Notes: generated by a model not told the origin, from the letters alone. A DNA stretch of 13,468 nucleotides from Methylacidiphilum caldifontis (GCA_945860255.1 CAMAQI010000048.1:1-13468); one strand, 5' to 3'. Positions 1 to 7,374 are shown, counted from the first letter of the stretch. A program made the numbers and translations.

Positions 1-1159
1 GAGACGGACGACCCGTCTCCATACGGGGAGGAGTCTTATAAGGAAAATCCTCTAATTTCTTACGTGTGATCGTTTGATTCAAAAGCTTTTCAATCGCAAC
101 CACTTTCCGTTCCTCTTCGTTGGTTACCAACGTCAAGGCATCCCCCGTCGCTTCGGCTCGTCCGGTACGACCGATCCGATGCACATAATCCTCCGCTTGC
201 TCAGGGACATCATAATTAATGACATGAGAAACCGATCGAATATCAATTCCACGGGCGGCAATATCCGTGGCGACAAGCACACGATACTTACCGGTTTTGA
301 GTCCGGCAAGCGCATGCTCCCGCTGACGCTGCGAACGATTGGAATGAAGCTCCGTCGTCGCATGACCGATCCGAGAAAGGTTACGCGATACTTTATCGGC
401 TCCGTGTTTCGTACGCGTGAAGATAATGAGTTTATCGTGACCTAAGGTATCGAGTAGTTTTGCCAAGAAATCAAATTTCTGCTCTGAATTGATCGAATAA
501 ATGGCATGCTCGATCGTCTCCGCAACACTGCGTTTCGATTCAATCGCAATCGATTCATGATCTGGACGAAGAGATCCAATCGCAATATCCCGAATCGGCC
601 CTTGAAGCGTGGCGCTAAAAACAGCGGTCTGGCGATTGGGGGGACATTTTTGAACAATCCGTTTCACGGCCGGTAAAAATCCGATATCCAGCATCCGATC
701 GACCTCATCGACGACAAGAATCTCGACGTTATTGAGACGGATATGATTTTGTTGAATAAAATCTTCTAAACGACCTGGAGTCGCCACGACAATATCAACG
801 CCCATTTGAAGCGCTTTGCGTTGCGGTCCATAACCGACTCCTCCGAAAAAAGCGGCGACGCGAAGCGGGGTTCCGGCGCAATAGGTTCTGATCGCCACAT
901 CGACTTGCTGAGCAAGCTCCCGAGTCGGCTCCAAGATCAAACAGCGGATTCCGGTCCGTTTTCCGGCTAGCAATCGTGAAACGATCGGACAACCAAAAGC
1001 AGCGGTCTTTCCTGTTCCTGTTTGTGAGGTTGCGAGAAGATCTTTGCCTGCGAGAAGCATGGGGATCGCTTGTTCTTGAATCGGAGTCGGTTTTTGAAAA
1101 CCGAGCTTCGCAAGATTATCTAATACTTCCTGAGGAAGTCCTAATTTTGTAAAGGGCAT
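1..1159 (-). CDS. DEAD-box ATP-dependent RNA helicase, RhlE-like (C-terminus beyond the window)
   Basis: The 386 residues visible hold the full helicase core: Q motif FQKPTPIQ (21-28), motif I SQTGTGKT (45-52), PTREL (78-82), TPGR (127-130), motif II at 151-154, SAT (182-184), ATDIAARGID (298-307) and HRIGRTGR (327-334). Such enzymes unwind short RNA duplexes in ribosome assembly or mRNA turnover. The absence of an N-terminal extension and the start of a basic tail after residue 365 fit the RhlE subgroup. Motif II reads DEVD instead of DEAD, a rarer variant that keeps the catalytic D-E. The frame is open to the left edge, so the C-terminal tail is missing. I chose the ATG at 1159. A TTG two codons upstream (1165) lies nearer a strong GGAGGAG site at 1178-1184 and is a possible alternative start. 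The gene follows msrB after 135 bases with no other gene between, so it may have its own promoter. The helicase call is certain, the subgroup less so. Confidence 0.93.
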   Translation of the reverse strand, partial: MPFTKLGLPQEVLDNLAKLGFQKPTPIQEQAIPMLLAGKDLLATSQTGTGKTAAFGCPIVSRLLAGKRTGIRCLILEPTRELAQQVDVAIRTYCAGTPLRVAAFFGGVGYGPQRKALQMGVDIVVATPGRLEDFIQQNHIRLNNVEILVVDEVDRMLDIGFLPAVKRIVQKCPPNRQTAVFSATLQGPIRDIAIGSLRPDHESIAIESKRSVAETIEHAIYSINSEQKFDFLAKLLDTLGHDKLIIFTRTKHGADKVSRNLSRIGHATTELHSNRSQRQREHALAGLKTGKYRVLVATDIAARGIDIRSVSHVINYDVPEQAEDYVHRIGRTGRAEATGDALTLVTNEEERKVVAIEKLLNQTITRKKLEDFPYKTPPRMETGRPS

Positions 1160-1294
1160 GAGCAAACCTGAGGGAATCTCCTCCACTTGGCAAGCCCTCG
1201 CTCACTTATTCCGCTTTTCCCGCATTAGCCGTGAGTCAATGCGCACGTGCAGGATCGCTCCCGATCTATTCCTAATGCAAGATTTGAGTTAACC

Positions 1295-1810
1295 CTATTT
1301 CTGATCGGCCTTAAAAACCATGGAGATCGAATTCAAGCAGTAGCGCAATCCCGTCGGAGCGGGACCGTCATCAAAAACGTGCCCTAAATGAGCGTCACAA
1401 CGAGCGCAGAGGATCTCCGTGCGAGTCATTCCGTATTTGTTATCCGTTAAGGTCGCCACATGATTGCGATCGATCACATCATAAAAGCTGGGCCATCCCG
1501 TTCCTGAATGAAACTTATGCTTCGATGAAAAAAGCGGGAGATCGCAACCCACGCAATGATAAACCCCCTCCTCTTGATGATCGGTGAGCTTGCCACAAAA
1601 AGCCCGTTCAGTCCCCTTGGCGCGTACCACCTCGAACTGTTCAGGGGTCAGTTGCTTACGCCATTCTTCATCTGTTTTAACGATACGATCCATACGGGGA
1701 ACTCCACTGAGCGGAACGGTTTGGGGGACAGACTCCTTTTTGATTTGCGGATCCCGTCCACAGGCCCAACAAAGAAATAAACCCAAACTCAATCCTATTA
1801 ATTTTTTCAT
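1295..1810 (-). CDS. msrB: Peptide-methionine (R)-S-oxide reductase MsrB, probable lipoprotein
   Basis: This enzyme reduces methionine-R-sulfoxide in damaged proteins. The MsrB domain covers about residues 47-167 of 171. It has two zinc-binding CxxC pairs (CVGC 86-89, CARC 135-138), the substrate-site segment HSGTGWPSF (101-109), GHVFDDGP (143-150) and the catalytic cysteine C158 in RYCLNS. C72 in AFCG is a likely resolving cysteine. The first 17 residues (MKKLIGLSLGLFLCWAC) form a lipoprotein-like signal with C17 as the lipidation site. The lipobox is not ideal, since C and W sit at -3 and -2. If correct, the enzyme repairs proteins outside the cytoplasm, whereas many MsrB proteins are cytosolic. 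It starts 29 bases after gpsA ends, on the same strand, and could share that transcript. I see no clear ribosome-binding site before the ATG. No msrA is nearby. Confidence 0.94.
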   Translation of the reverse strand: MKKLIGLSLGLFLCWACGRDPQIKKESVPQTVPLSGVPRMDRIVKTDEEWRKQLTPEQFEVVRAKGTERAFCGKLTDHQEEGVYHCVGCDLPLFSSKHKFHSGTGWPSFYDVIDRNHVATLTDNKYGMTRTEILCARCDAHLGHVFDDGPAPTGLRYCLNSISMVFKADQK

Positions 1811-1839
1811 ACGCAGGTAAGAGCCACGAGCGCGTCACT

Positions 1840-2724
1840 TTATTCCGAAGTTTTTGCACGTTCCATTAACGATTTCACCGCCGAAGCGGGTGATTTTCCT
1901 TCATACAAAATGCGATAGACCTCAATCACGATCGGCTTCGCCTCTACAGGGATTCGGTCATCGCTATAAATCGCTTTTGCCGTCGCTACCCCTTCCGCGA
2001 CTCCCCCGATCTTCTCAAGGAGATCGGAAAGCGATCCCCCACGAACGATCTGTTGTCCAATCCGAAAATTCCGACTTTTTTCGCTCGAGGCGGTGAGCAT
2101 CAGATCGCCGACCCCGCTTAATCCGGCAAAGGTCTCGGGCCTCCCTCCCAGACTCATTCCAATTCGCGTCATCTCCGCTAAACAACGGGTTAAAAGTCCC
2201 GCCCAAGCATTCTCCCCTAACTTCAACTCGCGACAGACCCCCGCGGCAATTGCGTAAACGTTCTTGAGGGCCCCTCCCAACTCCACCCCGACAACATCGG
2301 AGGAACTATAAAGCCGTAATCGCGAGTCATGGAGAAGATCGTGAAAGAAGACCCTTCCGTGATCGCAGTCACTCGCAATCACCGCAACCGCAGGCAATCC
2401 ACAAGCGACCTCCTCAGCAAAGGTCGGCCCCGATAATACCGAGCAGGTCGAACGAGGATAAGCCTCAAGAATCATCTGGCTGACCCGTTGATGGGTTTTA
2501 ATTTCCATCCCTTTACTTAAACTCAAAATCGGAATTTCAGGATCGGAAAATCGACACAAAGTCGATCGCACATGCTGCACCGGCAACCCTAAAATCAATG
2601 CATCAAATCGCTCTCTCCAACTCGATTCTCCATGATGGTGAACAATCACCGAATGACCTTGGCTCACAATCTTTTCCCCAATCGCTCCTCCCCACGCCCC
2701 TGCCCCTAAAAGTCCGATCTTCAT
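1840..2724 (-). CDS. gpsA: NAD(P)-dependent glycerol-3-phosphate dehydrogenase, short form
   Basis: GpsA reduces dihydroxyacetone phosphate to sn-glycerol 3-phosphate, the backbone for phospholipids. In this 294-residue reading it has the Rossmann loop GAGAWG (7-12), the SKG lysine K71, GPTFAEE (99-105), the catalytic lysine K154 in LGGALKN, and R218-N219 followed by VAEG (242-245). I start it at the ATG at 2724, not an in-frame upstream codon, because the family's N-terminus MKIGLLGAGAWG begins there. That ATG overlaps the plsY stop as ATGA, with GAGAG six bases upstream. Compared with E. coli GpsA the protein lacks about 31 residues between the second strand of the Rossmann fold (GHSVIV) and the LGLPVQ segment, where the family normally has an N..YLPG-type stretch. 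The deletion is in frame and the remaining motifs are intact, so I read it as a compact active enzyme, although altered cofactor use is possible. Confidence 0.95.
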   Translation of the reverse strand: MKIGLLGAGAWGGAIGEKIVSQGHSVIVHHHGESSWRERFDALILGLPVQHVRSTLCRFSDPEIPILSLSKGMEIKTHQRVSQMILEAYPRSTCSVLSGPTFAEEVACGLPAVAVIASDCDHGRVFFHDLLHDSRLRLYSSSDVVGVELGGALKNVYAIAAGVCRELKLGENAWAGLLTRCLAEMTRIGMSLGGRPETFAGLSGVGDLMLTASSEKSRNFRIGQQIVRGGSLSDLLEKIGGVAEGVATAKAIYSDDRIPVEAKPIVIEVYRILYEGKSPASAVKSLMERAKTSE

Positions 2725-3350
2725 GAACCGCTCTCTGGTTTTTCCAACTCTTTTTTGAAGGAAAATTCCTCTCCCGAAATAATGCGTCGAATATTCGATC
2801 GATGACGCCAAATCCCCATCCCCCCCGCCAAAACAGCAAATCCGAATAAAACTTTCTCCCCGGGATACAAAAACCAAGCAGACAACGGAACCACGATACA
2901 TGAGGTCAGTGAGGCAATCGAAACGGTCTTTGTTAAGATCATCAACAACCCCCAAGCAAGCAACCCCACACACAAAGCCCACGGCATCATCGCCAAGAGA
3001 ACTCCGGCTGAGGTCGCAATTCCCTTGCCCCCCTTAAATCGCAACCAAGGGGTATAATTGTGACCTAAAATAACCGCGATCGCAGCCCCAACCGCCCAAG
3101 AGGAAAGAATCTCTCGATCGGCAATTGAAGAAAATTTGAGCATCAGAATAACCGCGCCCCATCCTTTTAAAAAATCGAGGGCAAAAACAAGAGCTCCCCA
3201 CTTTTTCCCCATCACACGGGAGACATTCGTCGAGCCAATATTACCACTTCCATGCTCTCGAATATCAATTCCCCGACTTTTCCCAATCCAATAACCAAAG
3301 GGAAATGAGCCCAAAACAAAGGCGACGACTAATAATATCCACTCTTCCAT
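2721..3350 (-). CDS. plsY: Acyl-phosphate:glycerol-3-phosphate acyltransferase PlsY
   Basis: PlsY is an inner-membrane enzyme that moves an acyl group from acyl phosphate to position 1 of glycerol 3-phosphate, making lysophosphatidic acid. All three family motifs are present in this 209-residue protein: GSGNIGSTN (34-42), GHNYTPWLRFKGGKGIAT (96-113) and HRSNIRRIISGEE (183-195). Several hydrophobic stretches (about 3-22, 52-72, 84-98, 115-138, 143-162, 166-181) fit its multi-helix fold, and the length is normal. Its stop overlaps the gpsA start as ATGA, so the enzyme making glycerol 3-phosphate is translationally coupled to the one that uses it. The start ATG has a nearby AGGA but at short spacing. 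I see no plsX in the window, so acyl phosphate must be made from elsewhere. Confidence 0.96.
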   Translation of the reverse strand: MEEWILLVVAFVLGSFPFGYWIGKSRGIDIREHGSGNIGSTNVSRVMGKKWGALVFALDFLKGWGAVILMLKFSSIADREILSSWAVGAAIAVILGHNYTPWLRFKGGKGIATSAGVLLAMMPWALCVGLLAWGLLMILTKTVSIASLTSCIVVPLSAWFLYPGEKVLFGFAVLAGGMGIWRHRSNIRRIISGEEFSFKKELEKPESGS

Positions 3351-3352
3351 TC

Positions 3353-3365
3353 CTAATCCGATTAG
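3353..3365. other. Short palindrome in front of plsY
   Basis: CTAATC-C-GATTAG is a perfect 6-bp inverted repeat around one base. It sits two bases upstream of the plsY start, in the 45-base gap after the small membrane-protein gene. It could be an operator or a small mRNA hairpin limiting plsY translation, but a repeat this short can arise by chance. Confidence 0.25.
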
Positions 3366-3395
3366 CGAAACAACGAAAAAGGAAAAGCGGTAAAA

Positions 3396-3743
3396 TTAAT
3401 TCCGCTCAAACCATGCCATCTCCTGATTCCTGAAATGCAACGGCATCACCAAGGGACTTTTCACCGAAGCTCTCCCACGAGAGGGTTTGTTCCTTGGCTT
3501 TTCGGAAGAAACGATCGATCCCGAGATTCGGAGTCGATAAAGCGCTGTCAACGTCGCTAACAGGATCACCCCCTCCACCAACCCACAGGTCAAATGAAAA
3601 GACAAAGGAACCTCTAAGGCGTAAAATTGAACTGTTTTCCAGATTAAATAGGTCGCAACCATCCCACCGACCCCCAAAAGAATGCAACGCGCCATCGCTT
3701 GGCTTGTTTTTCTCTCAGGGACCTCACTTAAAAAACGATTCAT
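3396..3743 (-). CDS. Small two-helix membrane protein of unknown function
   Basis: I do not recognise this 115-residue protein. Two hydrophobic stretches, about residues 20-41 (ILLGVGGMVATYLIW) and 48-70 (FHLTCGLVEGVILLATLTALY), look like membrane helices. They are followed by a basic, serine- and proline-rich tail (about 71-98), which would lie in the cytoplasm by the positive-inside rule. A GAGGGA lies just before the ATG. The gene sits 30 bases after the PlsC-like acyltransferase and 45 bases before plsY, on the same strand, so it is probably co-transcribed with lipid-synthesis genes. That position suggests a membrane or lipid-related role, but this is inference. An overlapping frame in the same stretch lacks a coherent hydrophobic pattern, so I prefer this one. 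Confidence 0.65.
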   Translation of the reverse strand: MNRFLSEVPERKTSQAMARCILLGVGGMVATYLIWKTVQFYALEVPLSFHLTCGLVEGVILLATLTALYRLRISGSIVSSEKPRNKPSRGRASVKSPLVMPLHFRNQEMAWFERN

Positions 3744-3773
3744 TCCCTCTTTATCGGAATAAAATCAAAATAC

Positions 3774-4469
3774 TTAAGCAGGAATCGGCCTCCCCCAATG
3801 TTCCTCTGCGGCCAACGGCATAATACTCTCATTGAGATCATAAATCTCCTTCAAACGACTCACCTCACGATGGATCGATTCCCCAATCGCTTGATTCATC
3901 TCCGTAGCGCTCTTAAAATCTTTCGGGCGAACGGCAGGTAAATAGCTCACATAAACCGATTGACGGTTCTTCCACGCCTTTAAGGTGTAAAATTGATCAC
4001 TCCCTAAAACGACCGTCGGAATCACCGTCACTCCCCAACGAAAGGCGACCTCTGCGGTCCCTGGAGGGAAGAGATTCCCTGCTAAAACAGACTGTTTGCC
4101 ATAACGAATCCCGCGCTCTGGAAAAATACAAACCACCCGATCCTGATTCAAGCTCGTCCGCACCCAGCGCATCGCGGTGAGATCCTGCGCCTGATCGCGC
4201 TTAAAAGGATAGGTATTAATGGCGCGGAAAAAACGGTTCACCCATTTATTCTCGAAAAACTCAGCACTCGCTAAAAAATCGACCGGCCGATTCAATCCGT
4301 ATCCGACCAACGGAGGATCAAAATGACTGATATGGTTGGAGAGTAACAGGACCGACCCCGATTTCGGAAGATTCTCTCCCCCCGTGGCATGAACGTTCAT
4401 CCACCAATCGAGAACGGGACGCCCAAAGAACCACGTTAAGGCATAATAAAAATTAGATTTAGTTAACAT
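3774..4469 (-). CDS. PlsC-like 1-acyl-glycerol-3-phosphate acyltransferase
   Basis: The protein has 231 residues and carries the glycerolipid acyltransferase signature. NHISHFD at 45-51 is the catalytic NHx4D motif, YPFKRD lies at 87-92, motif III is at 116-122 and VIPT at 149-152. The family adds the second acyl chain to lysophosphatidic acid at the membrane, giving phosphatidic acid. Motif III reads FPERGIR where the usual form is FPEGTR, so the substrate could differ. The start at 4469 is chosen because AAGGAG lies five bases upstream. The longer in-frame reading to 4592 lies inside the neighbouring glycosyltransferase and has no family similarity. The gene overlaps the end of that glycosyltransferase by 11 bases, so the two are likely translationally coupled. 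With plsY and gpsA downstream, all acylation steps to phosphatidic acid lie in one cluster. Confidence 0.9.
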   Translation of the reverse strand: MLTKSNFYYALTWFFGRPVLDWWMNVHATGGENLPKSGSVLLLSNHISHFDPPLVGYGLNRPVDFLASAEFFENKWVNRFFRAINTYPFKRDQAQDLTAMRWVRTSLNQDRVVCIFPERGIRYGKQSVLAGNLFPPGTAEVAFRWGVTVIPTVVLGSDQFYTLKAWKNRQSVYVSYLPAVRPKDFKSATEMNQAIGESIHREVSRLKEIYDLNESIMPLAAEEHWGRPIPA

Positions 4470-5604
4470 TGTACTCCTTCCCTGACCCAAAAAGTATTCG
4501 TGCTGTTTTCTCCCATGAAAATGAAAGGGCATGTTTATACCCCTCCTCTCCCATGTCACGCGCCAAAATCGGATCACGGAGAATCCGCTCAATGGCTTCT
4601 GTTAATCCCTCAAGATCTCCCTCATCGACCAGCAATCCACTTCGCCCATCAAGAACGGCCTCCTCGACTCCCCCAGTTCGATAGCCAACCACCGGTCTCT
4701 TGAAAAATCCGGCCTCTAAATAGGTCATCCCAAATCCCTCCACACTTTCCGCAAGCGAATGACTCGTCATCACATAAAGATCACAGTTCTGATAGGTCGC
4801 CGCAATCTGACTCTCCGAAACCTGACCCAAAACTTCATAGCGAATCCCCGATTCCCGACATTGACTTACGACCTGCTGCAAATAATCCTCCTCCCCTTTC
4901 CCCGCAATTTGATAAATCACTCGGGAGCGAAGATCGGAAGACAATCCCCCTAAGGCCTTTGCGACCTCCCGTTGCCCTTTGCGAGGATGAACTCGGGCTA
5001 AGGTTAAAATTCGAAACTCCTGTAAATTCCGCTGAACTTCCCCGCCACTCTCGATCCGCTGAAAATCTCCTTTAAGGGCACAAGGAGCGACCTGAAGAGT
5101 TGCCGTCCACGCTCCAAATCCCTTCTCATGAAGTAATTTCACCGAATAAGCAGAGGCGGTCGTGAGTAAATGAGCGGACTGCCTAAAAAAACGATTCGAA
5201 CAGTTCCGCAGCCAGGAATTTCGGGCATAACGAAGGATCTCTGTTCCATGAAAAGTAACGAGGATCTCTTTCCCGGGATTCCAGCCGAAGAGTCGATAAA
5301 GATTGAGATAAACCCACTGCGATCCGCGACTGGGAAGATAAACCCGTGCCTGTTTTAACGTCGAGGTCCTCCAAACCAGAGAAACCATCAATAAAAATAA
5401 CGAAAGCGGCCTTAAATTCCCTGCCCCCGGCAATCGTCTGACAGGAAAAGGAAATAGCTCATCCCCCCGTGAATTCCCCTGCGTCCAGACCTCGATCTCC
5501 TCCCCCAACGCCACTGCTGCCCGTGCAACCTCCTCACAATAGGTCGCCACCCCTCCTCGATAAGGGGCAAACTCGTGCGTGATTAAAATAATCTTAGAAC
5601 CCAT
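4459..5604 (-). CDS. Glycosyltransferase family 4 (GT-B fold)
   Basis: This 381-residue protein has both halves of a GT-B retaining glycosyltransferase. The N-terminal acceptor domain starts KIILITHEFAPYRGGVATY (4-22), with the glycine loop GG at 17-18 and FHGTE at 118-122. The C-terminal nucleotide-sugar domain has LARVHPRKG (202-210), IAGKGEE and the EGFGMTYLE signature (289-297), the E-x7-E pair that contacts the sugar nucleotide. The overall pattern resembles GT4 mannosyl- or glucosyltransferases acting on lipid acceptors, such as PimB-like enzymes. The donor and acceptor cannot be read from sequence. It leads the lipid cluster and overlaps the acyltransferase gene by 11 bases, which favours a glycolipid or cell-envelope product. 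No good ribosome-binding site precedes the ATG, and the DUF4276 gene ends only 21 bases upstream, so the original leader may have been lost. Confidence 0.92.
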   Translation of the reverse strand: MGSKIILITHEFAPYRGGVATYCEEVARAAVALGEEIEVWTQGNSRGDELFPFPVRRLPGAGNLRPLSLFLLMVSLVWRTSTLKQARVYLPSRGSQWVYLNLYRLFGWNPGKEILVTFHGTEILRYARNSWLRNCSNRFFRQSAHLLTTASAYSVKLLHEKGFGAWTATLQVAPCALKGDFQRIESGGEVQRNLQEFRILTLARVHPRKGQREVAKALGGLSSDLRSRVIYQIAGKGEEDYLQQVVSQCRESGIRYEVLGQVSESQIAATYQNCDLYVMTSHSLAESVEGFGMTYLEAGFFKRPVVGYRTGGVEEAVLDGRSGLLVDEGDLEGLTEAIERILRDPILARDMGEEGYKHALSFSWEKTARILFGSGKEYNVN

Positions 5605-5625
5605 AAATTCGATTTTGAGTCCAAA

Positions 5626-6228
5626 CTAAAGACTGCTATTGATTTTTTCAATCCACTGATTGAACCGAGGACATCTTTCCCGAAGTCCTCGCATTCCAAT
5701 TTTCTGACAAATAGGAGGTCCATGAAGTTTTTTGTTGTAATGAGGAAATAAATTTTTAATTCGATTAGAAGGCTTCGTCAGTTCACTATCATTTACTTTT
5801 TCCGCGCCTCCCTTTTGCTTGATCACTGCATCAATTTCTTTTTCTTCCGTTTCATCATGAGAACCCATTTGATTGCATAAAGCCTTAGGATCACAGAGGA
5901 CAAGTGCTTCAAATTCATAAACCTGAATATAGGGTATAAACAGATTCTTCGTTTGACACTCTGCTGCCTTCTTTAAGTCCTCTTCCAGCTCCTCCACTTT
6001 TTTTATGCCTTTGAATTTAAATCCCTGAAAATCGTAAAGCGTTGTGACAACATCAAATCCTCCTAAAAGTTTCTTAATTTCATGCGCCGCTCTTTGAATG
6101 GAAACATTCCCATGCATATCCACAGGAATGACAATGACTTCTTTTTGTTCCGAAAAATAAGGAGTTAAAACTTTTTTAACAAACTCCAGTTCAGTTGACC
6201 CCTCAACGCTGATACCCAATCTTTTCAT
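5626..6228 (-). CDS. DUF4276 family Toprim-like protein, partner of the upstream ATPase
   Basis: In this 200-residue protein VEGSTE (8-13) supplies the early acidic residue of a Toprim-like fold, LYDFQGF (64-70) the acidic strand end, and IPYIQVYEFEAL (98-109) the DUF4276 hallmark. The tail KPSNRIKNLFPHYNKKLHGP and CPRFNQWIEKI also match my memory of the family. Toprim-like proteins bind metal and often cut nucleic acid, but activity here is inferred. I start it at the ATG at 6228, which overlaps the ATPase stop as TAATG. An 11-codon longer form would extend into the ATPase gene. The tight coupling to an ABC/SMC-type ATPase is the layout of two-gene defence modules (AbiL, RloAB and PARIS-type), although PARIS uses DUF4435. 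The gene is AT-rich, about 38% GC on one hand-counted line, unlike the lipid genes that follow. Confidence 0.85.
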   Translation of the reverse strand: MKRLGISVEGSTELEFVKKVLTPYFSEQKEVIVIPVDMHGNVSIQRAAHEIKKLLGGFDVVTTLYDFQGFKFKGIKKVEELEEDLKKAAECQTKNLFIPYIQVYEFEALVLCDPKALCNQMGSHDETEEKEIDAVIKQKGGAEKVNDSELTKPSNRIKNLFPHYNKKLHGPPICQKIGMRGLRERCPRFNQWIEKINSSL

Positions 6229-7322
6229 TAAGGAGTCCCTCGAATAATGTTTTTCTCCCAAAGCTCCCCGATTTTATACTCCTCTAACCAGTTCTTAACA
6301 TCGCTTTCTTCAAGCCGACTGAACTGTGATGCGCCATTGATTTGATCCACGATCACCATATCTTGCCAATCAAATTGATTTGCCAAGGTCACCGACTGAG
6401 TTGAGGCAATAATCTGGGTTTTTGTAGATGCGCTTTTCATCATCGCAGCTAACAAATGAATCGCATAAGGATGCAAACCAAGCTCCGGCTCATCCAATAA
6501 TATGACCCTGGGATGATAAGGCTGTAACAAGAGAGTCGCTAAACAAATGAATCGTAATGTTCCATCCGAAAGATGATTGGCATCAAAGTAAGAGTCCGAC
6601 CCCTTATGTTTCCATCGAAGACGGATTTGCTCTGGATTATTTTTATCAGGAATTAAGATAAAATCTTGGAAAAAAGGGGCGACGCGTTGGATCGTCTCCA
6701 CAATCTGGCGGTACTCTAAGGTCGCCTGAATCGAGAACAAAAATGCGGCTAGATTCTCCCCTTGAGCGCTCAAACTCCTATTATCATTAACATTTGAGAC
6801 TCTTTTCAAAGCCGATGTATCACTTGTATCATGAAAGTGATAAATTTTCCAATCTGCTATATATCCCGCAACGTGATTTTCTATCCTCTGAGTGCCTGGT
6901 AGGGGCAAACCAGACTCCTCTTGTCCAGCGTTTGCTAATGGAATTCGCTTGATCCCTCCTTGATATTTGGCCTTATCGGCATCAAAAATAACCTCTTCAC
7001 TTTTAAAAATCAATTTTCCATCCTGAGTAGGAACTAATGTAACCTTATATTCGTTAGGATTAAAGTGAAGATGCGCTTGAATCATCTTTGTCTCTTTTTC
7101 ACCAAAATGGAGAAAGGATTCAGACGTTCCTTTTTGCGAAACATATAACTGCAACTCCTTAGAGTGCAGTTGATTCATAAATTTAAAAAATTGGATAAAA
7201 TTAGACTTACCTGCTCCATTCGGGCCGATTAAAATATTAAGAGCTGAAAAATCCAACTCCATCTCTCGTATGGACTTAAATCCTGATAGCTTGATGTGAT
7301 TTAGTTTTCCAGAATCGTCCAT
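6228..7322 (-). CDS. AAA_21 / COG4637-like ABC-type ATPase
   Basis: This 364-residue protein has an SMC/ABC-type ATPase head. It shows Walker A GPNGAGKS (33-40) after LSGFKSI, the signature LSDGTLRF (251-258), Walker B VILLDEPE (273-280) and GLHP (282-285). The usual H-loop histidine is replaced: the segment reads IASTQS (305-310). There is no long coiled coil or Zn hook, so it is not a full SMC or Rad50 protein. It resembles the stand-alone predicted ATPases of COG4637 that pair with DUF4276. The likely job is to sense or load on nucleic acid and control its partner, as OLD-type ATPases do. I start it at 7322 because AGGAG lies six bases upstream, so the longer reading to 7376 is less likely. 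A weak promoter-like pair lies at 7409-7437. Composition (about 37-38% GC on two counted lines) differs from neighbours and suggests transfer. Confidence 0.88.
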   Translation of the reverse strand: MDDSGKLNHIKLSGFKSIREMELDFSALNILIGPNGAGKSNFIQFFKFMNQLHSKELQLYVSQKGTSESFLHFGEKETKMIQAHLHFNPNEYKVTLVPTQDGKLIFKSEEVIFDADKAKYQGGIKRIPLANAGQEESGLPLPGTQRIENHVAGYIADWKIYHFHDTSDTSALKRVSNVNDNRSLSAQGENLAAFLFSIQATLEYRQIVETIQRVAPFFQDFILIPDKNNPEQIRLRWKHKGSDSYFDANHLSDGTLRFICLATLLLQPYHPRVILLDEPELGLHPYAIHLLAAMMKSASTKTQIIASTQSVTLANQFDWQDMVIVDQINGASQFSRLEESDVKNWLEEYKIGELWEKNIIRGTP

Positions 7323-7374
7323 ATGAAACTCCTGATCGTTCCATAATCCTCTATTCGAACAAAGTTTCAACAGC

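Noticed and set aside
74..445. A 123-codon plus-strand frame.
   Set aside because: It lies opposite the conserved helicase motifs V and VI and matches nothing.
2725..2982. An 86-codon upstream extension of gpsA.
   Set aside because: It lies inside plsY and has no family similarity. The conserved GpsA N-terminus begins at 2724 with an ATGA overlap.
4470..4592. A 41-codon upstream extension of the PlsC-like gene.
   Set aside because: It lies inside the glycosyltransferase gene, while AAGGAG stands five bases before the ATG at 4469.
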